Assembly: GCA_036245525.1 (NCBI GenBank)
Contig: BTPG01000005.1
Location: 113,324,466-113,388,465, forward strand
Origin: Semisulcospira habei
Lineage: Eukaryota > Mollusca > Gastropoda > Semisulcospiridae
DNA: 64,000 bases
Direction of reading: 5' to 3'
Every line of letters starts with the position of its first letter. The first letter of the stretch is position 1. Below, in pieces: positions 10,901 through 63,862 of this stretch. The translations under genes and the position numbers were made by a program. Below the pieces are notes generated by a model. The model was not told where the DNA came from and did not search any database. It was given only the letters and a program-made list of their open reading frames with translations.

Positions 10901-11520
10901 CTACAGGTCAGCCTCAGCACATCATGGTAACCGGGAGCTATAGAGTCAGATTGGGTTATTCACGATCCATTACTCTAGTGATAAACCTACACAGACCTGC
11001 CTGTTAATAAATAGCTTGTTTGTAAACGGAAGGTCCTTGGGTCATGGTAAGCTTTGTGCATACCTTCTAAAGCTGCCGCCAGCTCTAGTACCTTTTGCTC
11101 ACTAGGCAACCCCATAGGAGCCAGAGACCTGCACACATTACGTCAAATACCGTGGTATATTGGAGCACCTGATCTGTATGTGAAATAAATGCGAAGGGAA
11201 GTACCTGCATGTAATGACATAAGGAATCTTCATGACAAAAACCCCTACTGACAGCTTAAGGATTAAAATAATTTGAAGTTTACTTGTTATAAATGGTATG
11301 GCAGCATATCATTTGCTTTCACAAGGTTCTACATTTATACAAATTGGGTAGTCGGTATATGTAGCACAAAAAATACAAAATCATGACAGACTAGGAGTCT
11401 CAGGGGAGTTGCATCCAGTTGCAAGTTATAGCACATAGCAAAATGTACAGTGTAGGAATACAAAACATTGTTCAGTACCTATCTGCTACAATTTACATTA
11501 ACATATTGAACAAATGGGAA

Positions 11521-11589
11521 TTAACCCCATTGCACATGCAGTCACTGACCTGTAAAGAGTACTGACAGGTGCATGCACATGGGGTTTAA
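11521..11589. repeat. TTAA MITE family 2
   Basis: Bounded by TTAA on both sides. The inverted arms 'accccattgcacatgcagtc' and 'ggtgcatgcacatggggt' enclose a short AGTACT-containing centre. Confidence 0.75.
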
Positions 11590-12433
11590 TACTTGTGATG
11601 ATGAACTGCTGCAACTTTTTCATTCAGCCCAGAAAACTAGATTGGGATATGGTTGAACCATGACAGTTGACCAGTAGTGCCAAATAAATAGCCATTTTAA
11701 TATTCAAGTATGTACAACAGAAATTAGTTGTTATCATTTGCCAGTAGTGAGGAAAAAATGGAGAAATCAATAATGGGCAACTAACTGTTTGTGGTAATAG
11801 TGTTCTTCAAGCCCGAGGCTGCATCTGTGAGCCGCATGCAGGCTGAGTGCAGCATCTGAACACTACACATTAGTATAGCACTGCCAGTGCAAAACGTTTA
11901 CCTGAGGCTTGATCGTCCATTTGGCTGTTGGTAGCACTTTTTGTTGTGATGAATGCTGTAAGAATCATCGTACCAACAGCCGAAGGGTTAAACTATTAAC
12001 CCTTCCGGTATCTCTAGAATTTGTGAGGTATGGTATGATGAGCTGCAGGAAAGGGATTGACCACAGAAGTTCAATCAATGATCTAGAGAGCTAGCATCAG
12101 ACTGATCTGTCTGCCAATGTAATATTCAGGGTGGAATATGTTAACACTATCATTGTGTTATGATAATGGAATATTCTACTTCTAGGGCAATGATGTTGAC
12201 ATTTATAATGCCAGTAATGGTAGGAAATGTACAGTAAATACATGTGCACCCAGCCAAATACGCTAATGACAGCCAAAGGGTAATTTTATCTAGTACCTGC
12301 CAAACGATTGTCCTTCTGCAATCAGCCGGTCAATTTGTCTATAGGCTTGAGAAAAGCAAAAGTATTACTAGGTCTATGAATGGTATCATTTACAGACAAT
12401 TTACCTGCACACAGGCTCTGGTCTTTTCTTGTA

Positions 12434-12500
12434 ACCCCCTTGTGCTTGCAGTCAGCGGTGCTCTAAACATCACCTGTGGCCGAATGCACAAGGGGGGATT
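12434..12500. repeat. TTAA MITE family 2, TTAA lost
   Basis: Arms 'aacccccttgtgcttgcag' and 'gaatgcacaaggggggatt' face each other. The flanking TTAA has decayed on both sides. Confidence 0.6.
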
Positions 12501-13165
12501 GTGATATCCTGTGTGTAATGAATGATGCACAGTGTTAGACATGCTGAACAGGCCAACACAAAAACTGCTTTGTAAGCTCATCAACAAAACTATTCTGTGT
12601 CTATGGACTCAACTGTGCACAAAACTAAATATTATTTTCATACCTCTCTCATTTTCTTGAAACAGTTGTGAGAGATGTATCCTGTCTAGCTGCAATGCAG
12701 ATGAAGCATAAGGATTTTATCAAGCAGTTAATGGCAGTGCTAGATCAGCCTGGACCAGATGAAAAAGGTGACTGCCAAGCGTGTAAAATGCTGAGAAGAA
12801 CCCAACAAAGAAACGTGCTTAGAAAATACAGGGTGTTGTAACTGACTTTTCTAAACGTGTTTCTTTCTCTGTTGGATTATTCTCTGATAAACCTGGTGCC
12901 TGACAGATGCCAGGCAAATCTGGCACTACCCTTGAACTATCATCAATCTAGCTCACCCAGTAAACAGTGGAAGTACAAGAACTAAAAGATTCCAACAGAA
13001 AATTCAGACTTGCTGTTCAAGACACATTTCTAGCATCATACTTGTATGTCTTTCTGCGGTTTACAAATGCAGCACAGAAGTTCTCTGTCCTCTGCACTGT
13101 GCTGTGAGGACTTGCAAGAAGATCTCTGCTGCGGGTGAAATCGGAATGTAGGTCAAGGTCAAAGG

Positions 13166-13185
13166 TCACTCTTTTTTCTGCGGAT
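13166..13185 (-). CDS. SGTA: Candidate SGTA terminal coding exon
   Basis: On the minus strand a strong acceptor (polypyrimidine run then CAG) is followed by a frame that fits the phase of the A|GTATGT donor at 14537, adding NPQKKE and a TGA stop. A short charged C-terminus is plausible for SGTA. Alternatively the 14643 exon simply reads on to a TAA at 14531-14529 and this exon does not exist. Only cDNA evidence can decide. Confidence 0.4.
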
Positions 13186-13430
13186 CTGAAAAAAAGTGAC
13201 GCAGTAATACAAATGTAGTGTATTCACACACACACACACACACACACACCCCCAAAATACATGCAACCATTTCCATTACCTGAATTCCTGCAAAATACAT
13301 CTTTTATTTACATGCTCAATGTACTACTGACCAGCTCCCTTTATCCCATCCCCCAAGTTTGTATACATCAAAAGCAGTCATGTTTGAGAAATCATCAAGC
13401 AAAAACTGGAAAATCTGTATAGTATAGTTA

Positions 13431-13850
13431 GGACGGTCCGTGATGCAGTGGTTAAGGCGCCTGCCACCAATGCTAAAGGTGCGAGGTTCGATACCGGGTT
13501 CTGGCGTCAGACTTTTCTCCTCTAGTAAGTGTCACCGTTAATTCGGGCAGACAGTAGGGGGCTCTTTCTCCAGGTACTCCTGACTCTTACTCCCACTCCA
13601 CTTTGGTACTGGTTTCAGGCCTCTATAAACTTCAAATACAAGCGATCAAAATTTCCGAAACCTCAGCAGCTGAGCTGACCCTCCGCACCACGTGAATGTC
13701 CTGTGTTTGTCTTGTACTGTGTTTGTCTTCAGAGTGAGCGCGTGCGCGTCACGTAAGCGTGCGTGTTGGGTTCAGTTCGTGGCACTTTGAGCTGATTCGC
13801 AGAATTAGGAAAAGCGCCTATATAATAATCATTATTATTATTATTATTAT
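13431..13850 (+). mobile_element. tRNA-derived SINE (~420 bp)
   Basis: The head has an RNA polymerase III A box-like TGATGCAGTGG (13441-13451) and a perfect B box GGTTCGATACC (13485-13495), as in tRNA-derived SINEs. The body is unrelated to tRNA and ends 'ggaaaagcgcctatataa' plus an (ATT)n tail. No clean target-site duplication could be fixed because both flanks are low complexity. Confidence 0.85.
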
Positions 13851-13951
13851 AGTATGCATGTTACAGCGCTAAAAGTTGACCTATGATATAAAAGTGAGGT
13901 AAACGCAATACCCCCACAACCCCTCCCCTATCACACACACCCTGAAGCAAC

Positions 13952-14503
13952 AAGAACAGCAAAATCCTTATGGCTTATATGAATGTATAACTGATTCAAA
14001 ACTGATGACAACTAAAATAATTCTGACAAAAAAATGGCATTTTTGTCAACCTCTTCTGACCCTTGACCTTTCTGAAGGGTCATCCAAATTAGTATGCATA
14101 GAAAGGTCTTCCCAGCAGGTATCTCGGCACCAAGTTTGAGTTTAAAATTGAAAATAGTTTGTGAAAATATGGTTATTTTTTTAAAACCTTTTTCTGGACC
14201 TTCTGTGATCCTTTACCTTTCAAAGGGTCAGCCAAATTAGTATGCATAGAAAGATCAGGCATCTCTGTACACAGTTTGGATTTGAAGTTGAGAATACAGC
14301 CATTTTGGACCTTCACCTTTGACAGTGGTCACTGATATTGGTATGTTTAGATAGATCTTGCCACAAGGTACCTTTGGGCTAAGTTGCCAAGACTGTAGCT
14401 TAAATAGTCTCCAAGAAAACGTAAAAGTTTTACCACGGCTGACAGACGGACACCACTGGCCCAAAACATGTAATCATGTTTGCTATTGCATGTGAGCCAA
14501 AAA
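13952..14503 (+). repeat. VNTR-bearing dispersed element P, copy 2
   Basis: Same outer ends as the 9752-10900 copy ('cttatggctta' start; 'ccactggcccaaaacatg' and 'gtgagccaaaaaa' end), but only about two internal units. It ends 34 bp from the last main SGTA exon. Confidence 0.75.
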
Positions 14504-14528
14504 AGTACTGATGTTATACATAATTAAT

Positions 14529-56527
<41,999 letters not shown>

Positions 56528-56684
56528 CTGCATGCAAGAAAAACACAATACATAAGCAACTTTGACAAAAAAAGTTGTAATAATTGTACTGTATAAGTAT
56601 AACAATTAATTCTAATAAGTATCTATTAGTATTATATTGTCAATCTACAAGATCAGCTGAGACAAAAATCAGCATATTATATTA

Positions 56685-56889
56685 TTAACCCATTTAGCCC
56701 CAAGCATGAGATGGCTTGAACATGATAATTCAAGGGTAGTGCAAGATTAGCTTGGCGCCTGAGGGCGCCAAGCTAATCTGGCACTACCCTTGAATTATCA
56801 TGGTCAATCCATCTAATGCAACTGGTACATAGCCATCAGGTGACACCTCAAACACTTGGGAAATGCGGCTGTGGGGTTAAATGGGTTAA
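56685..56889. repeat. TTAA MITE family 1, best-preserved copy
   Basis: TTAACCCATTTAGCCCC at the left and GGGGTTAAATGGGTTAA at the right: a perfect TTAA duplication and terminal inverted repeats starting CCC, as in piggyBac-type elements. The core is 'gattagcttggcgcc', TGAG, 'ggcgccaagctaatctggca'. Confidence 0.9.
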
Positions 56890-57420
56890 TGCTGCTTTTT
56901 GTCTACCGTATTGAAAATACGGTAGACTTTAGGATGGGGCTGGTTGGAGCGCATTCCTTAGAATGCAATGGACATAGCAGGCGGGTGGGGCTCATGGTCT
57001 GGCAAAAAAGTAACAAGATAAAAATGAAGTCACATTTACACACTCTAACCTTGCTGTTGAACGTCGCTTTGGCACGAAACGCCTATGTATGTGTGTGTGT
57101 GTTTGTGTGTGTGTGTGCATGTGCGTGCATATATATGTGAACACGAGAATCTCTGATATTTCTGTACGCACAAGCTTGAAACTTGGTGAAATACTTTATT
57201 CAAGGGGTGGCTAAGAGAGCCTCCGAGCGTATTGTAATGACCGTTCATAGATAGTTGGTTGACCCAGATTAGAGACCACAATTTTGATTATATGCACTTA
57301 AAATTTTGGATATGGCTAGTTTGTAGAAAGACATTGGATGAGTTTGTTAGCCAGCTTTGCACCTCTTCAACATTTTCGAAAATAAAAGGTCAATGTGGAA
57401 ACAATGTCAAAAGTAAGACT
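56890..57420. other. Non-coding stretch upstream of visible SGTA exons
   Basis: Contains an 'accgtattgaaaatacggt' short palindrome (56905-56924), a TG-rich run at 57088-57130 and otherwise unassigned, probably repeat-derived sequence. I looked for the preceding SGTA exon (ending with a codon split before ..A GCG GCA) and did not find it. Confidence 0.4.
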
Positions 57421-57874
57421 CCTTGATTTCATAAATAATAATAATAATTATGGTATTTATAATGAGCTTATCTTATAATAATTATAACTCTAAGCGCGCA
57501 CTCACAACTCGCACACGCATGCGCATGCTTTAGACAATGACTCACGTACCACATATAGTGAAAATACATTACGACGGTCAGCTTGGGGTGGGGAGTGTGG
57601 TGATATAGTGCTAGAACTGTTGAAAGAGGTGAGTTTTGAGGGCGGACTGGAAGGAGGAGAGAGTATTTCTGACGGAGAGAGAGTGGGAGAGTGTTCCAGG
57701 TGGATGGACCGTATACTGAGAAGGAGCGGGGGCCGAAAGTGCTGAGTTTGGTGCGGGGGATGAGGAGGCGGAGAGGGTCGGAGGTGGAGCGGAGGGAGCG
57801 AGAAGGAGAGTAGGGGTGAAGTAAGTTGGAGAGATAGGTAGGAGCATAGTTGTTCAGAGATTTGTAGCAGAGAG
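57421..57874 (-). pseudogene. L2-like LINE fragment, 3' portion
   Basis: The minus strand encodes YLSNLLHPYSPSRSLRSTSD, PLRLLIPRTKLSTFGPRSFS, VYGPSTWNTLPLSLRQ and SALKTHLFQQF before a stop at 57611, the usual end of L2/CR1 group ORF2. A 3' UTR and (ATT)-type tail follow to about 57421. Interrupted at 57875 by LINE A copy 2 and continued at 63875. Confidence 0.85.
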
Positions 57875-58094
57875 TTAGTTAGTTATTTGGGTTTAACGCC
57901 GAGCAGGCAACTAAGGCCATCTCACGGCGGGAAGGGTAAAAATCTGGTCAGCCAGACTAAAAGAAAGGTCTTAAGACATGATGTAAATATACCTTAAAAA
58001 TATGTCAGGCTAAAATGTCGCACAGGTCTTTAAAGAAAACGTCGGAAGACTCTCAAAAAGGTCAAAATAATAAAAACATCATAATCTATAACGC

Positions 58095-60659
58095 TCAAAT
58101 CTTATTAAAAATATGGCACTCTCTCAGAAAACTGAAGATCTTGTCCGGGGGCACATCCCGGAACAAAACCTTCAAGGAGTCTGCTGTGAAATGTTTATAC
58201 CTTGTGTCGATTAGATCAGCACAAGACAACAAAAAATGTTGAATAGAGTACTGCTCATCGCAGGCATAACACCATGGACGCTCCTCCTGTTTAAGTAAAT
58301 AAGAGTGCGTAACATACGCGTGGCCGATGTGGAGCCGAGCCAGGACAGTCTCCTCACGGCGGCTGCCGCAGCGATAAGGTAGACCGTCGGACAACTTAGG
58401 AAGGGCTTCATGCAGCTTGTTAGCTTCCTCTTTGTCCCACTCGGACTGCCACTCACGGGCTATGTACGCACTAGCCACATGTCTAAAATCACTATAAACA
58501 GTCTGTGTGTCAGGGACAGGGTCATTGCGGGCATCGTTGGCAGCAGAATCTGCGATCCTGTTGCCCTCGATGCCCACATGCCCTGGCACCCAAATAAAAA
58601 TGATATCATAATATTCCTTCATCAAGTCCGCGTGGAGCTCTCTGATCTGCACCAGCAGTGGGTGGTCATTTCCCGTGCCCTGAAGGGCCTGCAGGGCAGA
58701 AAGAGAGTCAGACAGAATCAGGAAGTTCCTTTCTCTAGATCGATAAGCATGCCTGAGTGCCAGCAGAACCGCCTGCAGTTCCGCACTAAATACAGATGAG
58801 TGGTCTGGGAGGCGGTGCTTAAATGGGCGTCTAGGATGGCGAGAGGACACTGCGGCCGCAGCCACTCTCCCATCCTCAGACTTTGACCCATCGGTATAGA
58901 TGCGACAATAGCCAGGAAAAATTGAAAGCAGTTCATTGAGGCTCTGTTGGTATATGGCTGGTGGAGTAGAGTCTTTCTTGTGGGCAGTCAAGTCCAGCAA
59001 GATGTCAGGAACTGGTAAGAGCCAAGGTGGAGTGATGTGTTGCAGGGATTCCAAAACTCTGTCCAGGTCCAATCCGGCCGCCTGCAGATGAGGTCGGACA
59101 CGGAAAGAAAGTGGACAGACAGCTCCCGGATGGGTATCGTAAATCTCTGCAAACGATGGTTTAAAAACACAATCATAGGCAGGATTGTCTGGATGGGCCT
59201 TCAGTTTCAGAACATAGCTGAGCATGAGGCGGATGCGGCGGAGCTTGAGAGAAGGCTCCCCTGCCTCGGCATACAGACTAGGAACTGGAGACGTCCTGAA
59301 GGCCCCAAGACATATCCGCAGACCCTGATGGTGAATTGTGTTCAGACGCTGTAGCACAGACTTGGAAGCTGAGCCATACACCACAGAGCCGTAATCCAGT
59401 TTGGACCGAACAAGGGCCCGGTACAGACGAAGTAAGACAGTACGGTCCGCACCCCAGTCAGTACGACCGACGACACGAAGAATGTCGAGAGCCTTCTGAC
59501 AAGAGGTTCTAAGGTAATTAATATGGTTGCGGAAGGTAAGTCTTTTGTCAAAAATGACCCCCAGAAACTTTGCCTCCTCGGCCACCTTAATTGGCACTCC
59601 AGCAATGCTCAGGCTAGGTTCTGGAAAAAATTTCGTCTGGTTAGTAAAATGCACACAAACAGTCTTGGAGGGCGAGAACTTGAATCCATTGAGAGACACC
59701 CACCGCTGGATGCGATCAACGCACAGCTGCAAGCGCCTCTCAAGGGACGCAAGTCCTCGACCACGTGCGCACAAAGCAAAGTCGTCAACAAACAAAGAGC
59801 ATTCAGAATCATCCTTGACGGCCTTTACAATGTTATTAATTTTAATACTAAATAAAACAGGAGATAGAATGCTGCCCTGTGGGACACCCATCTCCTGTTC
59901 AAAGGAGTCGGAGAGGGTGGAGCCCACACGGACATGGAACGACCGGTTAGTCAAAAAATTGTGAATAAAAACGGGCAGGTGCCCTTTAAAACCCATGTCC
60001 AACAAGTCAGACATTATGCCATACTTCCAGGTAGTGTCATACGCCTTCTCAAGATCGAAGAAAATTGCATAGACATGCTGCTTGTTGACAAAAGAATCTC
60101 GAATAAATGATTCAAAGCGGACTAAATGGTCAGTTGTACTACGGAAGCGCCGGAAACCGCACTGGAGGTCTGTGAGGAGACCCTGTGACTCAAGATGCCA
60201 CACCAGGCGGGCGTTGACCAGGCGCTCCATAGTTTTACATAAACATGATGTCAAAGCGATAGGCCGGTAGTTGCCCGTGTTGGAAGGATCCTTACCTGGC
60301 TTGGGGATCGGTACAACCACAGCCTGGCGCCAAGACGGCAGAAAATGACCAGTTCCCCAGATATGGTTAAAGGCCTTGAGAAGTACAAGGAGTGACCTCT
60401 CAGGCAGATGCGTTAGGAATTGATAGTGGACGGTATCTAGGCCAGCAGCAGAGTCATTACATTTCTGCAAAGCTTGCTGCAATTCTGATAATGTAAACGG
60501 GACATTATAGTCTTCTGAGTTATCGGACTTAAAATCACAAATACGAGACTCTCGCTTCTCCTTCTCTCTCTGGAAGAAAGGTGAATAATGCTCCGTTGAA
60601 GAATTATGGGCAATGGTGGAGGCAAGCAAATTGGCCACAGCTTTTTTATCTGTAACCAA
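58095..60659 (-). CDS. LINE A copy 2 ORF2: reverse transcriptase / RNase H part (854 codons open)
   Basis: Same motifs as copy 1: FFDLEKAYDTTW, MGVPQGSILSPVLF, LFVDDFALC, YTDGSKS, LSDSLSALQ, GHVGIEGNRIADSAA and the C-terminal CYACDEQYSIQHFLLSC. The frame is open upstream of 60659 to the single TAG at 60884-60882. Apart from that stop, the whole ORF2 (61784-58095) keeps one frame, about 1229 residues. Confidence 0.92.
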   Translation of the reverse strand: MVTDKKAVANLLASTIAHNSSTEHYSPFFQREKEKRESRICDFKSDNSEDYNVPFTLSELQQALQKCNDSAAGLDTVHYQFLTHLPERSLLVLLKAFNHIWGTGHFLPSWRQAVVVPIPKPGKDPSNTGNYRPIALTSCLCKTMERLVNARLVWHLESQGLLTDLQCGFRRFRSTTDHLVRFESFIRDSFVNKQHVYAIFFDLEKAYDTTWKYGIMSDLLDMGFKGHLPVFIHNFLTNRSFHVRVGSTLSDSFEQEMGVPQGSILSPVLFSIKINNIVKAVKDDSECSLFVDDFALCARGRGLASLERRLQLCVDRIQRWVSLNGFKFSPSKTVCVHFTNQTKFFPEPSLSIAGVPIKVAEEAKFLGVIFDKRLTFRNHINYLRTSCQKALDILRVVGRTDWGADRTVLLRLYRALVRSKLDYGSVVYGSASKSVLQRLNTIHHQGLRICLGAFRTSPVPSLYAEAGEPSLKLRRIRLMLSYVLKLKAHPDNPAYDCVFKPSFAEIYDTHPGAVCPLSFRVRPHLQAAGLDLDRVLESLQHITPPWLLPVPDILLDLTAHKKDSTPPAIYQQSLNELLSIFPGYCRIYTDGSKSEDGRVAAAAVSSRHPRRPFKHRLPDHSSVFSAELQAVLLALRHAYRSRERNFLILSDSLSALQALQGTGNDHPLLVQIRELHADLMKEYYDIIFIWVPGHVGIEGNRIADSAANDARNDPVPDTQTVYSDFRHVASAYIAREWQSEWDKEEANKLHEALPKLSDGLPYRCGSRREETVLARLHIGHAYVTHSYLLKQEERPWCYACDEQYSIQHFLLSCADLIDTRYKHFTADSLKVLFRDVPPDKIFSFLRECHIFNKI

Positions 60660-60881
60660 ACTGACACCATCTCTAAGATGGCCAACAGAAGCCGAGCCAC
60701 CTCTGCCCCTAATTCTCCGAACAGCCTTCCATACTTTCTGGGACGGAGTCCGAGAAGTTAAAGATGAGACGAAGAGTCTCCAGGAAGCACGGCGTTCACG
60801 TTTAAAAATGTAACGGGCTTTCGCCCTCTGTCTTTTAAAGGTTAAAATATTTACTTGCGACGGATTACGGAAAGCACGTCG

Positions 60882-61784
60882 CTAAGCAGATTTGCGCGCT
60901 ATTTGGGCCTTGCGGCACTCTTCGTTGAACCATGGTACTCTCGGCTTTCGAGGGACTGATGCGGAAGTTTTAGGGATGGTTTCACCCGCTACATCCAACA
61001 AAATAGTAGTAAAAGAAGAAATAGGTTCTTCAGATGACATGACCACCTCCTCTGTAATACGAGACTGACAGAGGGAGGCGAACAGGGGCCAGTTAGCTTT
61101 CTTAAGATTCCAGCGCCCCACCGGCGGATCCTTCCCACAGCTGACCGATGACAGGACTACTGGGAAGTGGTCACTACCACACAGGTCATCGTGAACCTTC
61201 CAGTCAAAGTCCAGCATGAGAGAAGGATCACACACAGTGAGGTCTAGAACAGAACTAGATCCTGAACCTGGGTTAGAGTATGTAGGTGAACCATCGTTAA
61301 AGACACATAGGTTAAGTTGAGAAAAAACATCTTCTAACATCTGACCTCTGCCATCATAGTGGTCACTACCCCAAAGGTTAGCGTGACCGTTAAAATCCCC
61401 CATGAGAATAAAGGGAGGGGGCAGTTGATCAACTAAATTAAAAAAATCATTACTACAGACCCGCAGGGATGGTGGCAGGTAAATACTGCATATAGTTATG
61501 GTCTTCTTCAAGGTAACCCGAGCTGCGACAGCCTGAAGACAGGTGTCGATGCTAACGGGGCTACATAAAATTTGGCTACTAATGAGAAGAGCCACTCCAC
61601 CCGAGCGCCTCTCCGAATCAGAGCCTTTATGTATAGCGTTAAAACCATTAAAGGACACAGGGTCAGAAGTCTTCAGGTAAGTCTGCTGAAGAGATATTAC
61701 TGAGGGGTTATAGCACTTGACTAAAAGATGTAATTCCTCAAAGTTAGCTTGAAAACCACAATTCCACTGAAGCAGAGAGTCCAT
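60882..61784 (-). pseudogene. LINE A copy 2 ORF2: APE-like endonuclease part
   Basis: ATG at 61784, two bases after the ORF1 stop. LLQWNCGFQ lacks the Arg present in copy 1 (in-frame 3-bp deletion in the N-box). GDFNGHANLWGS and GSDHFPVVL are intact. It ends at TAG 60884-60882, where copy 1 has CAG. Confidence 0.9.
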
Positions 61785-61786
61785 GA

Positions 61787-63230
61787 TTATGTCTTATCTG
61801 GGGGTGCGGAGTTTTTCCCCCCTTTTTCCTTTGCCTTGGAAGGAGTCGGAGAAACAGAGGGGAGCCGGCTCCCGGGCCTCCTCTGGTTCTTAGGAGATGA
61901 AGGGGTTGGAGCTGCCGCAGCATCGGCAACTTCCACTCCCTCCATCTGCTCCTCTAATGAAGCATAGTTGTTTTGAAGGGGGACATCAGTGTTCCCCTTC
62001 TGGGCCCGTGCGCACGGCGGTCCCATAGATTTCTTTGACTTCTGGTCCTGGGCAGCGTTCCTGCCGCTAGAGTTAGCGGCCTTAGAAGGCTGACCAGAGC
62101 CAGAAACCTTTGGTGTTGACAAACTAGCAGGTTTGGGTGGGGGCTGAGGCTTAGGGGCAGCAGAAGGCGGTGCCACCGGACCGGTAGCGTCCGCCCTCTA
62201 CGTTCCCTGGCTCCTCGTCACCACCGGAGGAGGGTTACTCTCCAGGGGTGAGAGGATCCGAGGCTCCGCCCCCAACCAAGAAGTTGGGGTTTGACAAGAG
62301 AAGTCTTTGGTGGGGCGCTTGTCTGCCACCGCAGCACTGAAAGTATACACAAAGTTGTTATTTGAGTTTGGCGCCGCCTCAGCTGCACCAGGACCGTCAA
62401 CCAGTTTTTTTGCGTCCGCAAAGGACAGCCCCTTCTCCACACGCACCTGCTGAATCCTGCACTCGGAGATCCAACGAGGGCACTTCTTGTCCGAAGCCAT
62501 ATGCGCCCCCTGGCAATTCACACACAGGGGGATGGCTGTGCAGGACTCAGCAGAGTGTCCGGGCTTAGTGCAACGGGCGCATAGAGCCTCTGCCTGGCGG
62601 CATGTCTTCTGCCCATGGCCATACTTTTGGCACTTGAAGCACCGAAGGGGGAGAGGGACGTACTTTTTCACTTTTAGGGAGTAGTAACCTCCCCAGATGG
62701 TAGTAGGAGCTGTGGGGGTGCCAAACGTCAGGATGATGGTAGGGAGACGGATCTCCCTACCACCTCGTTTGGAAATGAAGCGCCTGACGTAGGTCACCCC
62801 CTGTGACTTAAGGTTCCGTACAAGTTCATCTTCAGACAGTTCGGCCAATGCTTGATCTTTAATCACTCCTCTAGAGGAATTCATTGTTTTGTGGGGAGTG
62901 ACCTCCACTGGAGTGTCTCCGATGGAGGAGAGCCTCAGTAGCCCATTGGAGTGTGCCCGGGTACGGCACTCTACCAACAAGTCACCAGACCTGAGGCGCT
63001 GGGCCTCAGGCCTGCCAACACGGCTCCTGAGGGTCTCCCCTACCAGGAAAGGGTGCAGCTTTGAAACAGGCTTCTCTTTAACTTTGCTGTGGATAATGAG
63101 AAAGCGAGGCCAGGCGGCCGACGCCTGAGGTGTCGCTTCCTCACAGTCAGTCACTATCGTTCTCAATGACAATGTCGGCGGCTATGTGCCGCTTTGGTGC
63201 TAGTTTTGGTTTTTTGATATTTTCCATATT
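61787..63230 (-). pseudogene. LINE A copy 2 ORF1 (gag-like)
   Basis: The native start MENIKKPKLAPKRH lies near 63228. The frame shifts near 63165, continues with the zinc knuckles (CFKCQKYGHGQKTC, CARCTKPGHSAESC, CVNCQGAH), stops at about 62198 (TAG where copy 1 reads through) and resumes as the Pro/Lys-rich end 62176-61787. Confidence 0.9.
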
Positions 63231-63862
63231 ATAGTATGATAGATATTCATCCCCCGGGGGTCTCCGCCCGCCACCGAGCCCAACAAGGGAAAGTGCAATT
63301 GTCGGCGGGTCTCCAGCCGACGCACAATGGAGACCGCCCGAAAGGGGGTAAGCCTGATTGAACCGTTTGAGCCACCGCCTTCTATCACACTGTTGAATAC
63401 AGGGGAATACTGGCGTAAAGCACCTAATCAGCATCAGAGGCTATAGCATGGTGCTCTGTGTAACAACCCGCATGTCAACAGGGGGATAGGGCTCGACGTG
63501 ACAAGAGCCGATTGACTAGGCCGGTACGACTAGCCTCCCGTTTAGGCAGAAGTCAAGGCCAAAGTGGAGTGTTTCAGCCACCAGGATCCTCTTCTCCCCC
63601 GACACGGGTCTCCAAGCACGGCAAACACTTGGGATCCAAAGGACCAAAAGCTCACGCGTATTTTTAAGGACCAATCCAACATGGTAAGACCTGGGTAAGC
63701 ACAGCTCCTTAAAAACCGGACCAGTGAAAAAGACTGAACAACATATCTGCTGACATCAAGTCCTAATCCTGGACAAAGATGGCACCCGTCTGCTAGCCCA
63801 CTCAGTCAGGGACCGAGTGGACTACCCACCCACGCCACGTGGAGGCCGGTGCCGGGTAGGCC

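Larger units (their letters stand above)
10901..13430. other. Intergenic / possible SGTA 3' UTR side, repeats only
   Basis: Contains MITE family 2 copies (11521-11589 and 12434-12500), a family 3 copy near 11915-11991, a half-copy of MITE family 1 near 12890-12950, a piece shared with 770-860 near 12800-12880, and a (CA)n tract at 13224-13249. A triple AGGTCA-like half-site cluster lies at 13150-13168. No gene was recognised apart from the candidate SGTA terminal exon listed separately. Confidence 0.5.
57875..63862 (-). mobile_element. LINE A copy 2, full-length I/Nimb-like non-LTR retrotransposon (6.0 kb)
   Basis: Perfect 12-bp target-site duplication TGTAGCAGAGAG (57863-57874 and 63863-63874) within the L2-like fragment. 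Same domain layout and orientation as copy 1 and nearly identical in sequence. Its lesions are different: a frameshift near the ORF1 start (63170), a stop at about 62200 in ORF1, a 3-bp deletion in the endonuclease and a TAG at 60884-60882 in ORF2. Confidence 0.92.

Noticed and set aside
13431..13505. A functional tRNA gene
   Set aside because: A and B boxes are present, but no cloverleaf acceptor pairing is evident and the sequence continues into a SINE body with an ATT tail.
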